Origin: G964291335 sp964291335
GTDB taxonomy: Bacteria > Chloroflexota > Dehalococcoidia > Lucifugimonadales > UBA3495
Direction of reading: 5' to 3'
Length of the DNA stretch: 64,000 nucleotides
Assembly (NCBI GenBank): GCA_964291335.2
Contig: OZ219748.1
Location: forward strand, 1,302,001 to 1,366,000
Within the stretch, counting starts at the first letter, position 1. Each line of letters starts with the position of its first letter. Of the stretch, positions 53,847 through 63,038 are shown in pieces. The notes beneath the pieces are model-generated. The model saw only the letters and a program-made list of their open reading frames with translations. It searched no databases and was not told the DNA's origin. The position numbers were made by a program, and so were the translations under genes.

Positions 53847-55334
53847 TTAAGGCCGCCACCTCAGGTTGGGCTGTCGGGCGGCCCGGGCCTCATCCAGCCG
53901 GGACACCGGAGTGGTATGGGGGGCTTGCTGTACCAGCTCCGGCGTCTCTTCCGATTCCCGGTTTATATCCTTCAGGGCCTGAATAAAAGCGTCCAGCGTA
54001 TCCCTGGTTTCCGCTTCCGTCGGCTCAATCATCAGGGCTTCGTGGACAATGAGCGGGAAATACATGGTAGGGGCGTGGAACCCGTAATCCAGCAGCCGCT
54101 TGGCGACTTCCAGCCCGCTGACGCCCCGCTGCCGCTGCCAGTCGGCGGACAGGACTACTTCGTGCATGCAGGGGCGGTCGTAAGGGAGATGATATACGTC
54201 GCGCAGGGCCTGCAGGAGGTAGTTGGCGTTGAGTACGGCATTGCCGCTGATGGATTTGATGCCGGCGGCGCCCAGAGTGCGGATGTAAGTATAGGCCCGC
54301 ACCAGCACGCCAAAGTTGCCGTGGAAACCGCTGATTTTGCCGACGCTGCGTTCCGGCACGCTCAGGGAATAGACCGTTCCGGCGCTGGCGTCAGCGTCGC
54401 CCTGACCGGCGCTTCGGGCCGCGACGACCGGGGCGGCCAGGTAGGGTTCCAGGCGGGGTACGCAGCACACCGGGCCGGCGCCGGGGCCGCCGCCGCCGTG
54501 GGGCGTGCTGAAGGTTTTGTGCAGGTTCAGGTGAATTACGTCAAAACCCAACTCCCCCAGCCGGGCCCGGCCCAGCAGGGCATTCATGTTGGCGCCATCG
54601 CCATAAACCAGCCCCCCGGCCGCATGGACGATGCGGCAAACCTCAACGATGTTGCGGTCAAACAGCCCCAGGGTGCTGGGCAAGGTAATCATCACGCCGG
54701 CCAGGTCGGGCCCGGCCAGGTCGCGGAGGGCGTTCAGGTCCACGTTGCCCTCCGGGTCTGAAGGAAGAGTTGCCACGTCAAAACCGGCCATGGCCGCCGA
54801 AGCCGGGTTGGTGCCGTGGGCGCTGTCGGGGATCGCCATCCGGGTACGGCCGGCGTCGCCCCGTTCCCGGTGATAGGCTCGCAGCATCAGCACGCCGGCC
54901 AGCTCCCCGTGGGCGCCGGCCAGGGTAGCCAGGCTAACCCCGGTCATGCCGGTAATTTCGCCTAGGAAGCCCTGCAGCCGGTGCAGCAGCGCCAAAGCCC
55001 CCTGACAATGCTCCGCGGGCTGCAAAGGGTGAATGTCGGCAAACCCGGGCAGAAAGGCCACCGCATCGTTGACTTTGGGGTTGTACTTCATCGTACAACT
55101 GCCCAGGGGGTAGAACTGGGTGTCGATGGAAAAGTTGAGCTGGCTGAGGGCGGTGAAATACTGCACCACCTCCGGTTCGGAAACTTCGGGCAAGGCCAGG
55201 TCTTCCCGCAGCAGCGCCCCATCGGGCAGGGGCTGCGCCGGCACGTCCAGGGACGGGGTTATCGCCCCCAGCCGTCCGGGGACGCTCCGTTCCATCAAAA
55301 GCCGGGTGGTATCGCGCGTGCCGCCTTTGAGCAT
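53847..55334 (-). CDS. gcvPB: Glycine dehydrogenase (decarboxylating) subunit 2
   Basis: The PLP half of the split P-protein of the glycine cleavage system. A 495-aa product: QFYPLGSCTMKYNPK, AHGELAGVLMLRAYH, DSAHGTNPASA, and the PLP Lys in NLHKTFSTPHGGGGPGAGP. ATG 55334 is chosen (AGGAGAGG 7 bases upstream). Directly downstream of gcvPA; last gcv gene. Confidence 0.95.
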   Translation of the reverse strand: MLKGGTRDTTRLLMERSVPGRLGAITPSLDVPAQPLPDGALLREDLALPEVSEPEVVQYFTALSQLNFSIDTQFYPLGSCTMKYNPKVNDAVAFLPGFADIHPLQPAEHCQGALALLHRLQGFLGEITGMTGVSLATLAGAHGELAGVLMLRAYHRERGDAGRTRMAIPDSAHGTNPASAAMAGFDVATLPSDPEGNVDLNALRDLAGPDLAGVMITLPSTLGLFDRNIVEVCRIVHAAGGLVYGDGANMNALLGRARLGELGFDVIHLNLHKTFSTPHGGGGPGAGPVCCVPRLEPYLAAPVVAARSAGQGDADASAGTVYSLSVPERSVGKISGFHGNFGVLVRAYTYIRTLGAAGIKSISGNAVLNANYLLQALRDVYHLPYDRPCMHEVVLSADWQRQRGVSGLEVAKRLLDYGFHAPTMYFPLIVHEALMIEPTEAETRDTLDAFIQALKDINRESEETPELVQQAPHTTPVSRLDEARAARQPNLRWRP

Positions 55335-55386
55335 CAATTTACCTCTCCTGATTTCACCAGCAGCCAACCGGAACCGCCGGCCGGGC

Positions 55387-56739
55387 TTAACCGAATTCCG
55401 CCAGCCCGGCCACCAGGGCGTCGATGTCCTCCTTGCGGTTCAGTTCGGTAACGCACAGCAGCATGCCCCGGTCCACCTCCGGGGGCAGGGCCTCCCGGTA
55501 AGGCGAAAAGCTCAAGTCCAGCCCCCCCAGAATATTCTGTCCGGCCAGCCGGCGGTTAATGTCCCCCGGCGGGGCAGGACACTGGATGACAAACTCGTGA
55601 AAGTAAGGGCGGCTGGCAAAGGGCAGCGAGTAGCCGGGCAGCTGTTCGATGCCGGCGGCGGCATAGTGCGCCTTGTGGTAGCAAAGCTCGGCCACCTGAC
55701 GCAGCCCCTGCCGGCCCAGGGCGGCCAGGTAAATGGTGGCCGCCAGGGCGTAGAGAGCCTCGTTGGTGCAGATGTTGCTGGTGGCCCGTTCCCGGCGGAT
55801 GTGCTGCTCCCGGGTTTGCAAGGTCAGCACGTAACCGCTGCGCCCCTGCGTATCCACCGTGCGGCCCACCAGTCGGCTGGGCATTTGGCGGATGTACCGC
55901 TCCTTGGCAGCGAAAAGGCCCACGTAAGGCCCGCCGTAGCTTGCCGGAATACCCAGGGGCTGGCCTTCGCCGGTTACGATGTCGGCATCGTAATAACCGG
56001 GCGGCTGGAACATGCCCATAGCCAGGGGGTTAGCCGAAACCACCAGCAGGGCCCCGTGCCCATGGGCGGCGGCTGCCTGGGCGGCCAGGTCTTCAAGGCC
56101 CCCGTAGAAATTGGGGTACTGAATTACCAGACCGGCGGTTTCGGCGCCGATTTCCGGTTCTTGATGGCGCACCGTCTCGATGTTGATGCCCTGCGCCTGA
56201 CAGTAGGTTTGTATTACCTGCCGGTAGAGCGGAGAAACGGTATCGGATACGGCCACCCGCTGCCGGCGGGTAACCCGGCAGGCCATCAACACCCCCTCGG
56301 CCAGGCTGGTAGCGCCGTCATACATGCCGGCGTTGGCCACCTCCATGCCGTACAGGCTGCTAATCAGGGTTTGAAACTCGTAGATGACTTGCAGCGTCCC
56401 CTGGCTCACTTCGGGCTGGTAAGGGGTGTAAGCGGTCAGGAACTCCCCCCTGGTCATCAGGGCCTTGACGATGGCGGGGATGAAGTGGTGGTAGGAGCCG
56501 GCTCCCAGGAAAGAAGGGCCGCTGCCCAGGGCCCGGTTGCGCGCCGCCAGTTCCCCCAACTCCCGCTGAATTTCCAGTTCCGACAACGGCTCCGGCAGCT
56601 GCAACGGCGGGTTGCGAAACTGGTCAGGAATGTCCTGGAACAGTTGGTCAATGGAAGCCAGGCCCAGGGTTGCCAGCATTTCGGCCTGTTCCTGCTCGGT
56701 GTTGGGTATATAGTGGGACTGGAAATGAGCGGTGGTCAA
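55387..56739 (-). CDS. gcvPA: Glycine dehydrogenase (decarboxylating) subunit 1
   Basis: The N-terminal half of the split P-protein: a 450-aa product with HYIPNTEQEQAEMLATLG, FLGAGSYHHFIPAIVK, TAYTPYQPEVSQGTLQ and SNICTNEALYALAATIYL. It decarboxylates glycine together with GcvPB, passing the aminomethyl group to GcvH. TTG 56739 start with AGGAG 8 bases upstream. The split form is common in Chloroflexota, Firmicutes and archaea. Confidence 0.95.
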   Translation of the reverse strand: MTTAHFQSHYIPNTEQEQAEMLATLGLASIDQLFQDIPDQFRNPPLQLPEPLSELEIQRELGELAARNRALGSGPSFLGAGSYHHFIPAIVKALMTRGEFLTAYTPYQPEVSQGTLQVIYEFQTLISSLYGMEVANAGMYDGATSLAEGVLMACRVTRRQRVAVSDTVSPLYRQVIQTYCQAQGINIETVRHQEPEIGAETAGLVIQYPNFYGGLEDLAAQAAAAHGHGALLVVSANPLAMGMFQPPGYYDADIVTGEGQPLGIPASYGGPYVGLFAAKERYIRQMPSRLVGRTVDTQGRSGYVLTLQTREQHIRRERATSNICTNEALYALAATIYLAALGRQGLRQVAELCYHKAHYAAAGIEQLPGYSLPFASRPYFHEFVIQCPAPPGDINRRLAGQNILGGLDLSFSPYREALPPEVDRGMLLCVTELNRKEDIDALVAGLAEFG

Positions 56740-56865
56740 GGGGGCAACTCCTGCTTGGCGGTTTGGGACGCCGGGGGTAAGAAAGGCGCTTTGCCCCGGC
56801 GCCGGGGCGACGGCGTCCGGGCCTGAGCCGGCGGCAGCGGCGGCTGCCGGGCCAGGGCCAGGGTT

Positions 56866-57261
56866 TTACTGCCCGGCCCCACCAACGTAATCGTCATATT
56901 CGGCGGCAGACATCAGGCCGTCCAGTTCGCCCGCGTCGGCCAGGGTTACCCGAATAATCCAGCCGGCCCCGAAAGGGTCTTCGTTGACCAGTTCCGGGTG
57001 GTCAACCAGCGCATCGTTAATCGCCGCAATGGAGCCGGTAACCGGGGAATACAGGTCGGAAACGGCCTTGACCGACTCCACCTCGCCCATCTTCTCCATG
57101 TACGTTACGGCGGCGCCGGCCCGGGGCAGGTCGAAATAAACAATATCGCCCAACTCATCCTGGGCAAAGTGGGTAATGCCCACCAGCGCCACGCCGGCGC
57201 TGGCGTCCTCCAGCTTGGCCCACTCGTGTTCGCGGGTATATTTGCGGTCGTCGGGACTCAC
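56866..57261 (-). CDS. gcvH: Glycine cleavage system H protein
   Basis: A 131-aa lipoyl carrier: YTREHEWAKLED, VGITHFAQDELGDIVYFDLP, the lipoylated Lys in GEVESVKAVSDLYSPV, and NEDPFGAGWI. GTG 57261 start with AGGAGGG about 10 bases upstream. Between gcvT (30 bp) and gcvPA (126 bp). Confidence 0.95.
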   Translation of the reverse strand: MSPDDRKYTREHEWAKLEDASAGVALVGITHFAQDELGDIVYFDLPRAGAAVTYMEKMGEVESVKAVSDLYSPVTGSIAAINDALVDHPELVNEDPFGAGWIIRVTLADAGELDGLMSAAEYDDYVGGAGQ

Positions 57262-57291
57262 TTTGTCCAGCCCTCCTGAAGATAATGAAAA

Positions 57292-58416
57292 TCAGCCGCC
57301 GTCGCTGCTGCGGGTATAGAAGGGCAGCGGCGTTACCGTTGCCTGAACCGGCCGCCCCCGCAGGTCCACTGCCAGCCGTTGGCCCGGGTCGGCCCAGCCC
57401 GCCAAAACGTAGCCCATAGCAATGCTGCTGTCAAGGGTGGGCGAGTAGCTGCCGCTGGTAATACGGCCTACCGGCTGCCCCTGGGCCAGGATGCCGTAGC
57501 CGGCGCGGGGGGCGCTGCGGCCGGGCAGGGACAGGCCCACCAGCTTTCGCAAGACGCCTTCCCGCCGCTGCCGTTCCAGCGCCGGCTGCCCGACGTAACC
57601 GCCCTGGCGGCGGACAAACCGTTCCAGGCCGGCCTCGATCGGCGATGTTGCCGGGTCAATCTCGTGGCCGTGCAGGGGCAGGCCGGCCTCCAGGCGCAGC
57701 ACATCCCTGGCCCCCAGGCCGCAGGGGACAGCCCCGGCGGACAGCAGGGCTTGCCAGATGTCGGCGGCGGCCGCGGCGTCCAGCGCCAGCTCAAAGCCGT
57801 CTTCCCCGGTATATCCGGTGCGACCGACCAGGGCGCGGTGCCCCTGCCAAAGGACGCGGCCCCAGCCGAAAAAGCGCAGGGATGACGGCGGCTGCCCGTC
57901 GTCCAGCGCGCCGAGGCCGTCCAGCAAGGCTGGCGACTGCGGCCCTTGCAGGGCAATCAGCGCGGTAGCGGTCGTCCGGTCGTCCAGAGTTACCCCGCCG
58001 GCGAACTCGGCGTCGATGCGGCGCTGAAACCAGTCCACCACCGCCTGGCGGTTGCCGGCATTGGGTATTAACAGGTAATCTTCCTCGGCCAGCCGGTAGA
58101 AAATGGTATCGTCGATGACGCCGCCGGCCTCATTGCAAATCAGGCAATAGCGGGCGCGGCCCACCCGCAGGCCGGAGGCCGAACCGGTAAGGACGCGATC
58201 CAGAAAGGAGGCCGCCTGCGGGCCGGCAAGGTAAAGACGTCCCATGTGGGAAACATCGAAGATTCCGGCGGCAGTGCGCACCGCCTTAACCTCGTTGATG
58301 ATGCCGGCGTACTGCACCGGCATATCCCACCCGCCGAAAGGCACCATCCGGGCGCCCAGGGCCAGGTGGGTTTGGTACAGCGGGGTTCTCAAATTGGCCG
58401 ATTCGTCCACGCGCAT
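57292..58416 (-). CDS. gcvT: Aminomethyltransferase (glycine cleavage T protein)
   Basis: Transfers the methylene group to tetrahydrofolate and releases ammonia. The 374-aa product has TPLYQTHLALGARMVPFGGWDMP, IFDVSHMGR (catalytic Asp), YCLICNEAGGVIDDTI, GRTGYTGEDGFEL and GSYSPTLDSSIAMGYV. ATG 58416 is chosen. It has no ribosome site, but TATAAT ends 6 bases before it, so a leaderless mRNA is likely. First gene of gcvT-gcvH-gcvPA-gcvPB. No glycine riboswitch fits in front of such a start. Confidence 0.95.
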   Translation of the reverse strand: MRVDESANLRTPLYQTHLALGARMVPFGGWDMPVQYAGIINEVKAVRTAAGIFDVSHMGRLYLAGPQAASFLDRVLTGSASGLRVGRARYCLICNEAGGVIDDTIFYRLAEEDYLLIPNAGNRQAVVDWFQRRIDAEFAGGVTLDDRTTATALIALQGPQSPALLDGLGALDDGQPPSSLRFFGWGRVLWQGHRALVGRTGYTGEDGFELALDAAAAADIWQALLSAGAVPCGLGARDVLRLEAGLPLHGHEIDPATSPIEAGLERFVRRQGGYVGQPALERQRREGVLRKLVGLSLPGRSAPRAGYGILAQGQPVGRITSGSYSPTLDSSIAMGYVLAGWADPGQRLAVDLRGRPVQATVTPLPFYTRSSDGG

Positions 58417-58422
58417 GGTCTG

Positions 58423-58428
58423 ATTATA
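58423..58428 (-). promoter_or_regulatory. -10 element of the gcv operon (leaderless)
   Basis: TATAAT on the minus strand, separated from the gcvT ATG by cagacc only, which places the transcription start at or next to the A of the ATG. Confidence 0.55.
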
Positions 58429-58498
58429 GTAGCAGCGTTCCGGAAATGCCATGCCGCCCGGCCCCGGCCGGCGACGGAGCGTCCGGCTGCCGGCAGCG

Positions 58499-59287
58499 TC
58501 AGGTAATAACCGACACCCGGTCGCAGTGCCGGCCAAGCAGAGACAGCAGGGCCGGGTCTTCGCCGGCCGGGTCATGGCCGGGCAGGCAAACCACCGTCCA
58601 CAGGCCGGCCCGGGCCTCCCTTCCCATGCGGGCCGCCACCTCTTCCCGGTTGCCGGCGTGAAGCCGCACCTCCAGCCCCCGAATCCAGGGCCTGGCCAGG
58701 GCCAGCGCCGGCTCCTCGCCGGCCACATAGTCGGCGAAGGCGAGCAGTTCCCGTATGCGCCGCGGCGTTCCTTCCGGGCTGCCGTCGCCCAGGGCGGCTA
58801 CGGTTACCGCCCGTTCCCTGGCCTGAAAGGCGGCAACATACTGGCGGGTCAGTTCCACCTGCCGGGCGTGGCTGGCGGCGTGGCCCGCTACCCGCTCAAT
58901 CAGTTCCAGCAGGGTCAGGCCGGGGAAGGAGTTTTCGGGGTTAGGGGGCGCAACCGGGCGGGCCAACTGCGCTTCGGAAAAGCCGGCCATCACCGACCGC
59001 AGCCGCCGGTAAGTAGCGTCAAACCGGGCAATGTCCTGCCGCAGGCGTTCCTCCCGGCTGGTGAAAGGCGGCAGCAGCTCTTGCTGGCCGTCGGCGATCC
59101 GTTCCAGCGCCGTCACGAAACTTTCGGCATCCAGGTGTTGCAGCACCTCCCACACCGACCAGCGGGAACCGAGGAAAGCCTCCTCCGGCTCCAGCCCGGC
59201 CAGGGCCTGGTGCAAAGCCTGCTGCCCGGCATCCAGCCGGGCCAGGGCCTGTTCGCGCCGTTGCAGCGGCGTCAATTCATCCGGCAT
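58499..59287 (-). CDS. DinB-like superfamily protein
   Basis: A 262-aa four-helix-bundle protein with the DinB/YfiT pattern. The first helix pair has RWSVWEVLQHLDAE (metal His in QHL), and a later helix has GHAASHARQVELTRQY with a His pair. Such proteins are metal-dependent thiol or maleylpyruvate transferases in some cases; the role here is unknown. The C-terminal 80 residues (VAGEEPALALARPWIRGLE) are extra. ATG 59287 with AAGG just upstream. Confidence 0.75.
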   Translation of the reverse strand: MPDELTPLQRREQALARLDAGQQALHQALAGLEPEEAFLGSRWSVWEVLQHLDAESFVTALERIADGQQELLPPFTSREERLRQDIARFDATYRRLRSVMAGFSEAQLARPVAPPNPENSFPGLTLLELIERVAGHAASHARQVELTRQYVAAFQARERAVTVAALGDGSPEGTPRRIRELLAFADYVAGEEPALALARPWIRGLEVRLHAGNREEVAARMGREARAGLWTVVCLPGHDPAGEDPALLSLLGRHCDRVSVIT

Positions 59288-59392
59288 ATTCCTTCCCCCG
59301 GGGTACATTCCCTCGTTGATAACTGCTTTAAGGCGGCCCGCCGGGAACCCGGTATTGGGGCAGCCCGGCGCGCCGGGCGCTTTTAACCCTTG

Positions 59393-60568
59393 CTATCGGT
59401 TATGCCAGGATATGGTCAGGGTAAAAACGCCCGGTTCTTCCTCGTGGTACGTGGTAGCTTCTAACGAGTAGATTCCGGCGGCCAGTTGGCGGCGGATACG
59501 GGAATTGTAATTGTCTAATCCATCATCGTCTTCCGCCAGCAGTTCGCCGCTATGAATATCGCCGCTAATCAGGTACAGGTAGGTGTCCACCTGGGAGGTC
59601 AGGTCAATAGTCACTTCCACCGCCTGGGGCAGGGTAAAGCGGTAATATCTGGCGTAACTGCCTTCCCGCCGCGCCGACTGACCTTCCTCTCCCCAGGTTC
59701 CTGTTTCGCTCACGGGGGATTGGGTCAGAGTTCCCAAGTCCCGCACTGCGCCTTCCCTGTGGACACTCTGGTCGGCGATAGCCATCTCTATTATATCTAT
59801 ATAATCTTCAACGTCCGGATTGTCCAATAATCTTTGCAAGCCACTTCTGCGGATTTCAGGGTCCAGGCTCGGGATACCCACGCGCCACGCTTCCTCAAGG
59901 GCAGAGTAATCGTCAGAAGAATCAGCAAGTTCTTCAGCTTCGGACATACACCGGACAGCTCGATCGGTGTCCTGAAAATCCCTTGCCCAGGTTGTCGCAA
60001 TACGCACCCAATCATCGGTATCTTCAGCAAGTTCCTCGGCTTCGGACATGCACCGGACAGCTTCGTCGGTATCCAGAAAACTCTTCTTCCATAAAGTTGC
60101 AATGCTTATCCACGAATAAACGCTTCCAGCGACAGCCTCCGCCCTTGCCAGGTACTGTTGCGCTGCGAGGTTATTATCGTTTTCAATTTCCCGCCTGACC
60201 CGGTTAATCCAGTGGCTGGCCGGTTGTTTGGGCGCGCCCAGTTCATGCGACTTCCGCTGACATTCTACCGCGTTGTTGTAATACCCCAGCTCCACCCACG
60301 CATCGGTAACCGCACTCCAGGGTTCTTCGGCTTCTATTTCAGCCGCGCACGCCTCGGCTTTATGCAGGCATTGCCGGGCCATTGCCGGGTCGTTGAAATC
60401 CTGCTGCCAGGCCCGGGCGACGGCGACCCATTCCGCATAATCGTCCCGGGCAGCCAGGCCGGCGCGGGCCATGCACCGCAGGGCCAGGCTCTGGCTGTCG
60501 GGCAGTTGCAGCAGGCTGCGGGCTACCATCACCCATTCGCTGGCGGCAGCAGCAATCTTCCCCGGCAT
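59393..60568 (-). CDS. Helical-repeat (TPR/Sel1-like) protein with C-terminal PPC domain
   Basis: A 391-aa protein. Residues about 10-270 are helical repeats of 33-36 residues with a conserved core (W-I-A-x-x-W-K, then DTDEAVRCMSEAEELAEDTDD, repeated almost exactly as DTDRAVRCMSEAEELADSSDD). Residues 295-391 resemble a bacterial pre-peptidase C-terminal (PPC) domain: YYRFTLPQAVEVTIDLTSQV, then TYLYLISG and LAEDDDGLDNYNSRI. PPC domains are normally on secreted proteins, yet there is no signal peptide. ATG 60568 with GGAG upstream. Function unknown. Confidence 0.65.
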   Translation of the reverse strand: MPGKIAAAASEWVMVARSLLQLPDSQSLALRCMARAGLAARDDYAEWVAVARAWQQDFNDPAMARQCLHKAEACAAEIEAEEPWSAVTDAWVELGYYNNAVECQRKSHELGAPKQPASHWINRVRREIENDNNLAAQQYLARAEAVAGSVYSWISIATLWKKSFLDTDEAVRCMSEAEELAEDTDDWVRIATTWARDFQDTDRAVRCMSEAEELADSSDDYSALEEAWRVGIPSLDPEIRRSGLQRLLDNPDVEDYIDIIEMAIADQSVHREGAVRDLGTLTQSPVSETGTWGEEGQSARREGSYARYYRFTLPQAVEVTIDLTSQVDTYLYLISGDIHSGELLAEDDDGLDNYNSRIRRQLAAGIYSLEATTYHEEEPGVFTLTISWHNR

Positions 60569-60857
60569 ATTCTTCTCTCCGGTTCGCTGATTTGGCAGGG
60601 ACGGCGGCTTTGGCCCTTCCGCCCGGCTGGCCGGGTAAAACCAATGGCTTATCTGTCCGGCGGCCCGACTTCCAATATGGGGCAACCCTGGGGTTTGCGC
60701 AACCTTTTGCCGGGTATTGCGCCAGCCAGTCGGCCGGGAAAACTGCCGGGGCAGCCGGGGGCCGGTCATGTTTGTGCGCCGGTTAACGGCAAGCCGGATA
60801 GCCAGGGCGCGGGCCGGGTAGTCCGGTCCGGTTTGCGCGCCGGTTAACGCTCCTTGC

Positions 60858-61250
60858 TTAATCGGCGCCGTTTTTCCCGGCGCCGACCAGTTCCCCGACG
60901 GCCAGAGTTCGCTGGTAGCACATCACTTGCCGCGTGCCTTTGGCTGCGGCGCATTCCCGGCAGAATACATTGATAACTTCAGCGTTCCGGGCGACGATAA
61001 TGCGCTTGACCAGCAAGAGACGGCCGTCAGCCAGCAGATACCGGCGAAGCTGTCCCGGCGGTTTGCGCGCCTCGCGCCCGGTCGCCGGGCGGTAAAAATG
61101 GGGCTGCCCGGAGTTTAACAGATGGGCTGAAGCGGCATGCCCGCAGAATGGGCAGGCGCCGCCGTCCACCGCAAAAGACTGCCAGGCATTCCAGTTGCGC
61201 TCCTGATGCCGCTTTACCCCTCTGACCGGCTTATTTAACGTCTGGTCCAT
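60858..61250 (-). CDS. Small Cys-rich (zinc-binding?) hypothetical protein
   Basis: A 130-aa protein with two CxxC pairs, Cys33/Cys36 (GACPFCGH) and Cys97/Cys100 (VFCRECAA), flanking a beta-rich middle (QLRRYLLADGRLLLVKRIIV). It is likely one zinc site. AAGGGG precedes ATG 61250. It lies 99 bp after trmI on the same strand. No family recognised. Confidence 0.6.
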   Translation of the reverse strand: MDQTLNKPVRGVKRHQERNWNAWQSFAVDGGACPFCGHAASAHLLNSGQPHFYRPATGREARKPPGQLRRYLLADGRLLLVKRIIVARNAEVINVFCRECAAAKGTRQVMCYQRTLAVGELVGAGKNGAD

Positions 61251-61349
61251 TCACCCCTTCCCGGCATCCGCAAAACCGGGATTTCCCCTTTCGGGCGCCC
61301 CGGCAAACATCGGGGCCGCCGCCCGGTTTGCGCAGTTCTCCCCCGGCCT

Positions 61350-62171
61350 TTACGCCGTTGGGCCGCCGCCGGCGCCAATGGCCCGCGGCTGGCAGCGCAC
61401 GGCAGTGGTCAGAAAGCCGCTGTGGGCCACCATGCGGTGGGCCGGCCGCACACTCCGCTCGGTTACATGCCAGGGACGCAGCAGCGTTTCTACCGTTTCA
61501 ATCAGCTGAAACCGGCCGTCGGTTTGCAGCTGGCCGGTCAACTGGTGAACCTGCAAAATGGTGGGCAGAAAGCAGAGCAGTATGCCGCCCATTGCCAGGG
61601 CCTCGGCGGCCCCGGCGGCCGCCTGCCACGGTTCCGGCACATCCAGCACCACCCGGTCCACCTCCCGCTCGGCGATGCCCTGGTAGATGTCGCTGAGCGT
61701 AACGGTCAGGTTGGCCGGGTTGGGGATGACCCGTTGGATGTTCTGCAAGGCTCTGGGCGTTACCGACGGGTCAATCTCGTAGGTGATTACCCGGCCCTGG
61801 CTGCCGACGGCCCGCAGCAGGGCGGCGGTGAGGGCGCCGGAACCCAGGCCCGCTTCAACCACTGTGGCCCCCGGGAAAATGTCGGCAAAGGCGATGATGT
61901 TGCCCAGGTCTTTGGGGTATATAATCTGCGGCCCTCGGGGCATCTGCCGCACAAAGTCCCCCAGCGTAGGGCGCACGGCCAGCAGGGTATGGCCCCGGTC
62001 GGTGCGATACCAGCCCCCTACCGAATGGCCGAGCAGGTCATCGTGGGCCAGCCGTCCCATATGACTGTGAAACACCTGGCCGGCGGCCAGGGTAGTCAGG
62101 TAGCGGCGGCTCTTGCGGTCCAGCAACAGAACCAGCTCGCCGTCGGCAAAGCAATTCTTGTCAGGGTCCAA
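61350..62171 (-). CDS. trmI: tRNA (adenine-N1)-methyltransferase, TrmI family
   Basis: A 273-aa enzyme expected to make m1A58 in tRNA. The N-terminal beta domain is followed by the SAM fold: QIIYPKDLGNIIAFADIFPG, VVEAGLGSGALTAALLRAVG (motif I), VITYEID and VVLDVPEPW (catalytic region). TTG 62171 with a G-rich site upstream is assumed; a slightly later start is possible. It is next to tRNA-Gly by chance or shared context. Confidence 0.9.
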   Translation of the reverse strand: MDPDKNCFADGELVLLLDRKSRRYLTTLAAGQVFHSHMGRLAHDDLLGHSVGGWYRTDRGHTLLAVRPTLGDFVRQMPRGPQIIYPKDLGNIIAFADIFPGATVVEAGLGSGALTAALLRAVGSQGRVITYEIDPSVTPRALQNIQRVIPNPANLTVTLSDIYQGIAEREVDRVVLDVPEPWQAAAGAAEALAMGGILLCFLPTILQVHQLTGQLQTDGRFQLIETVETLLRPWHVTERSVRPAHRMVAHSGFLTTAVRCQPRAIGAGGGPTA

Positions 62172-62326
62172 GCAGCCCCCCCAATGGTTGTGTCCGCCGT
62201 CCGCCCTGCCGCAACCGGGGCGGCGGCCGGCAGCGCCGGACTGGTCGGCGGGTTAAGTCTGGCTGCATGGTAACCGGCCGGGGTGGGGTTGTCATCCGGG
62301 CGGCGGTGGGTTAACGGGCCGGGGGC

Positions 62327-62401
62327 TGGAGCGGGCGATGGGATTCGAACCCACGACTTTTTGCTTGGGAAGCAAACACTCTACCACTGAGTTACGCCCG
62401 C
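62327..62401 (-). tRNA. tRNA-Gly (CCC)
   Basis: Minus strand. The acceptor gcgggcg pairs with cgcccgc. Anticodon stem tttgc/gcaaa holds loop ttcccaa, giving anticodon CCC. T arm ggttcgaatcc. Discriminator T, and CCA encoded at 62327-62329. Confidence 0.95.
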
Positions 62402-62417
62402 TTGTCCGGCAGAATTG

Positions 62418-62423
62418 ATTATA
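62418..62423 (-). promoter_or_regulatory. -10 element of tRNA-Gly
   Basis: TATAAT on the minus strand, 16 bases before the tRNA 5' end; -35 weak. Confidence 0.5.
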
Positions 62424-62587
62424 CCATAATTCCGGAAATGCCGGCATTCCCGGAATGTTCCGGTTTGGGTGTAACATGGAATCAGCCGGGCAACCGGGCC
62501 GCCGGAGGGGGAACCGCGCCGGACGGACGCTTGCCGGGTAGATTGCCGGCCGCCGGCTGACCGGCGCGCCGCGGAGGAGAACCTGCC

Positions 62588-63034
62588 ATGCCCCATATCT
62601 TGGCCCTTAACGGGCCCAATATAAACATTCTGGGCCGGCGCAACCCCGGCATCTATGGCGCCAAAACGCTGGACGAGGTGAACGCCGCAATGGCGGAAAG
62701 GGCAAGGCTTTTGGGGGCAGAAGTCAGCTTTTACCAATCCAACCTGGAAGGCGAACTGATTAACCGGATTCAGGAAAGCTGGGGCCGCATCGACGGCATC
62801 GTAATCAACCCGGGAGCGTTGACCCACTACGGCTACTCGCTGAAGGATGCGCTGCTTGACGCCGCCGTGCCGGTTATCGAGGTTCACCTGGGCAACATCC
62901 ACGCCCGGGAAGCGTGGCGGCGCCATTCGGTTATCGCCGACATCGCCCGCGGTCAAATTGCCGGCTTTGGCTGGAGAAGCTATACTGCCGCCATAGAAAT
63001 TATGGTCGCCATCATTGAAGAGGAGCGAAAGTGA
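62588..63034 (+). CDS. aroQ: 3-dehydroquinate dehydratase, type II
   Basis: The third step of the shikimate pathway. The 148-aa product has LALNGPNINILGRRNPGIYG (active-site Asn/Arg; catalytic Tyr in IYG), FYQSNLEGELINRI, VINPGALTHYGYSL and EVHLGNIHAREAWR, the hallmarks of dodecameric AroQ. GGAGGAG is 9-10 bases before the ATG. The peptidase follows after 4 bp, as in the common aroQ-pepQ-efp arrangement. Confidence 0.95.
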   Translation: MPHILALNGPNINILGRRNPGIYGAKTLDEVNAAMAERARLLGAEVSFYQSNLEGELINRIQESWGRIDGIVINPGALTHYGYSLKDALLDAAVPVIEVHLGNIHAREAWRRHSVIADIARGQIAGFGWRSYTAAIEIMVAIIEEERK

Positions 63035-63038
63035 AGTT

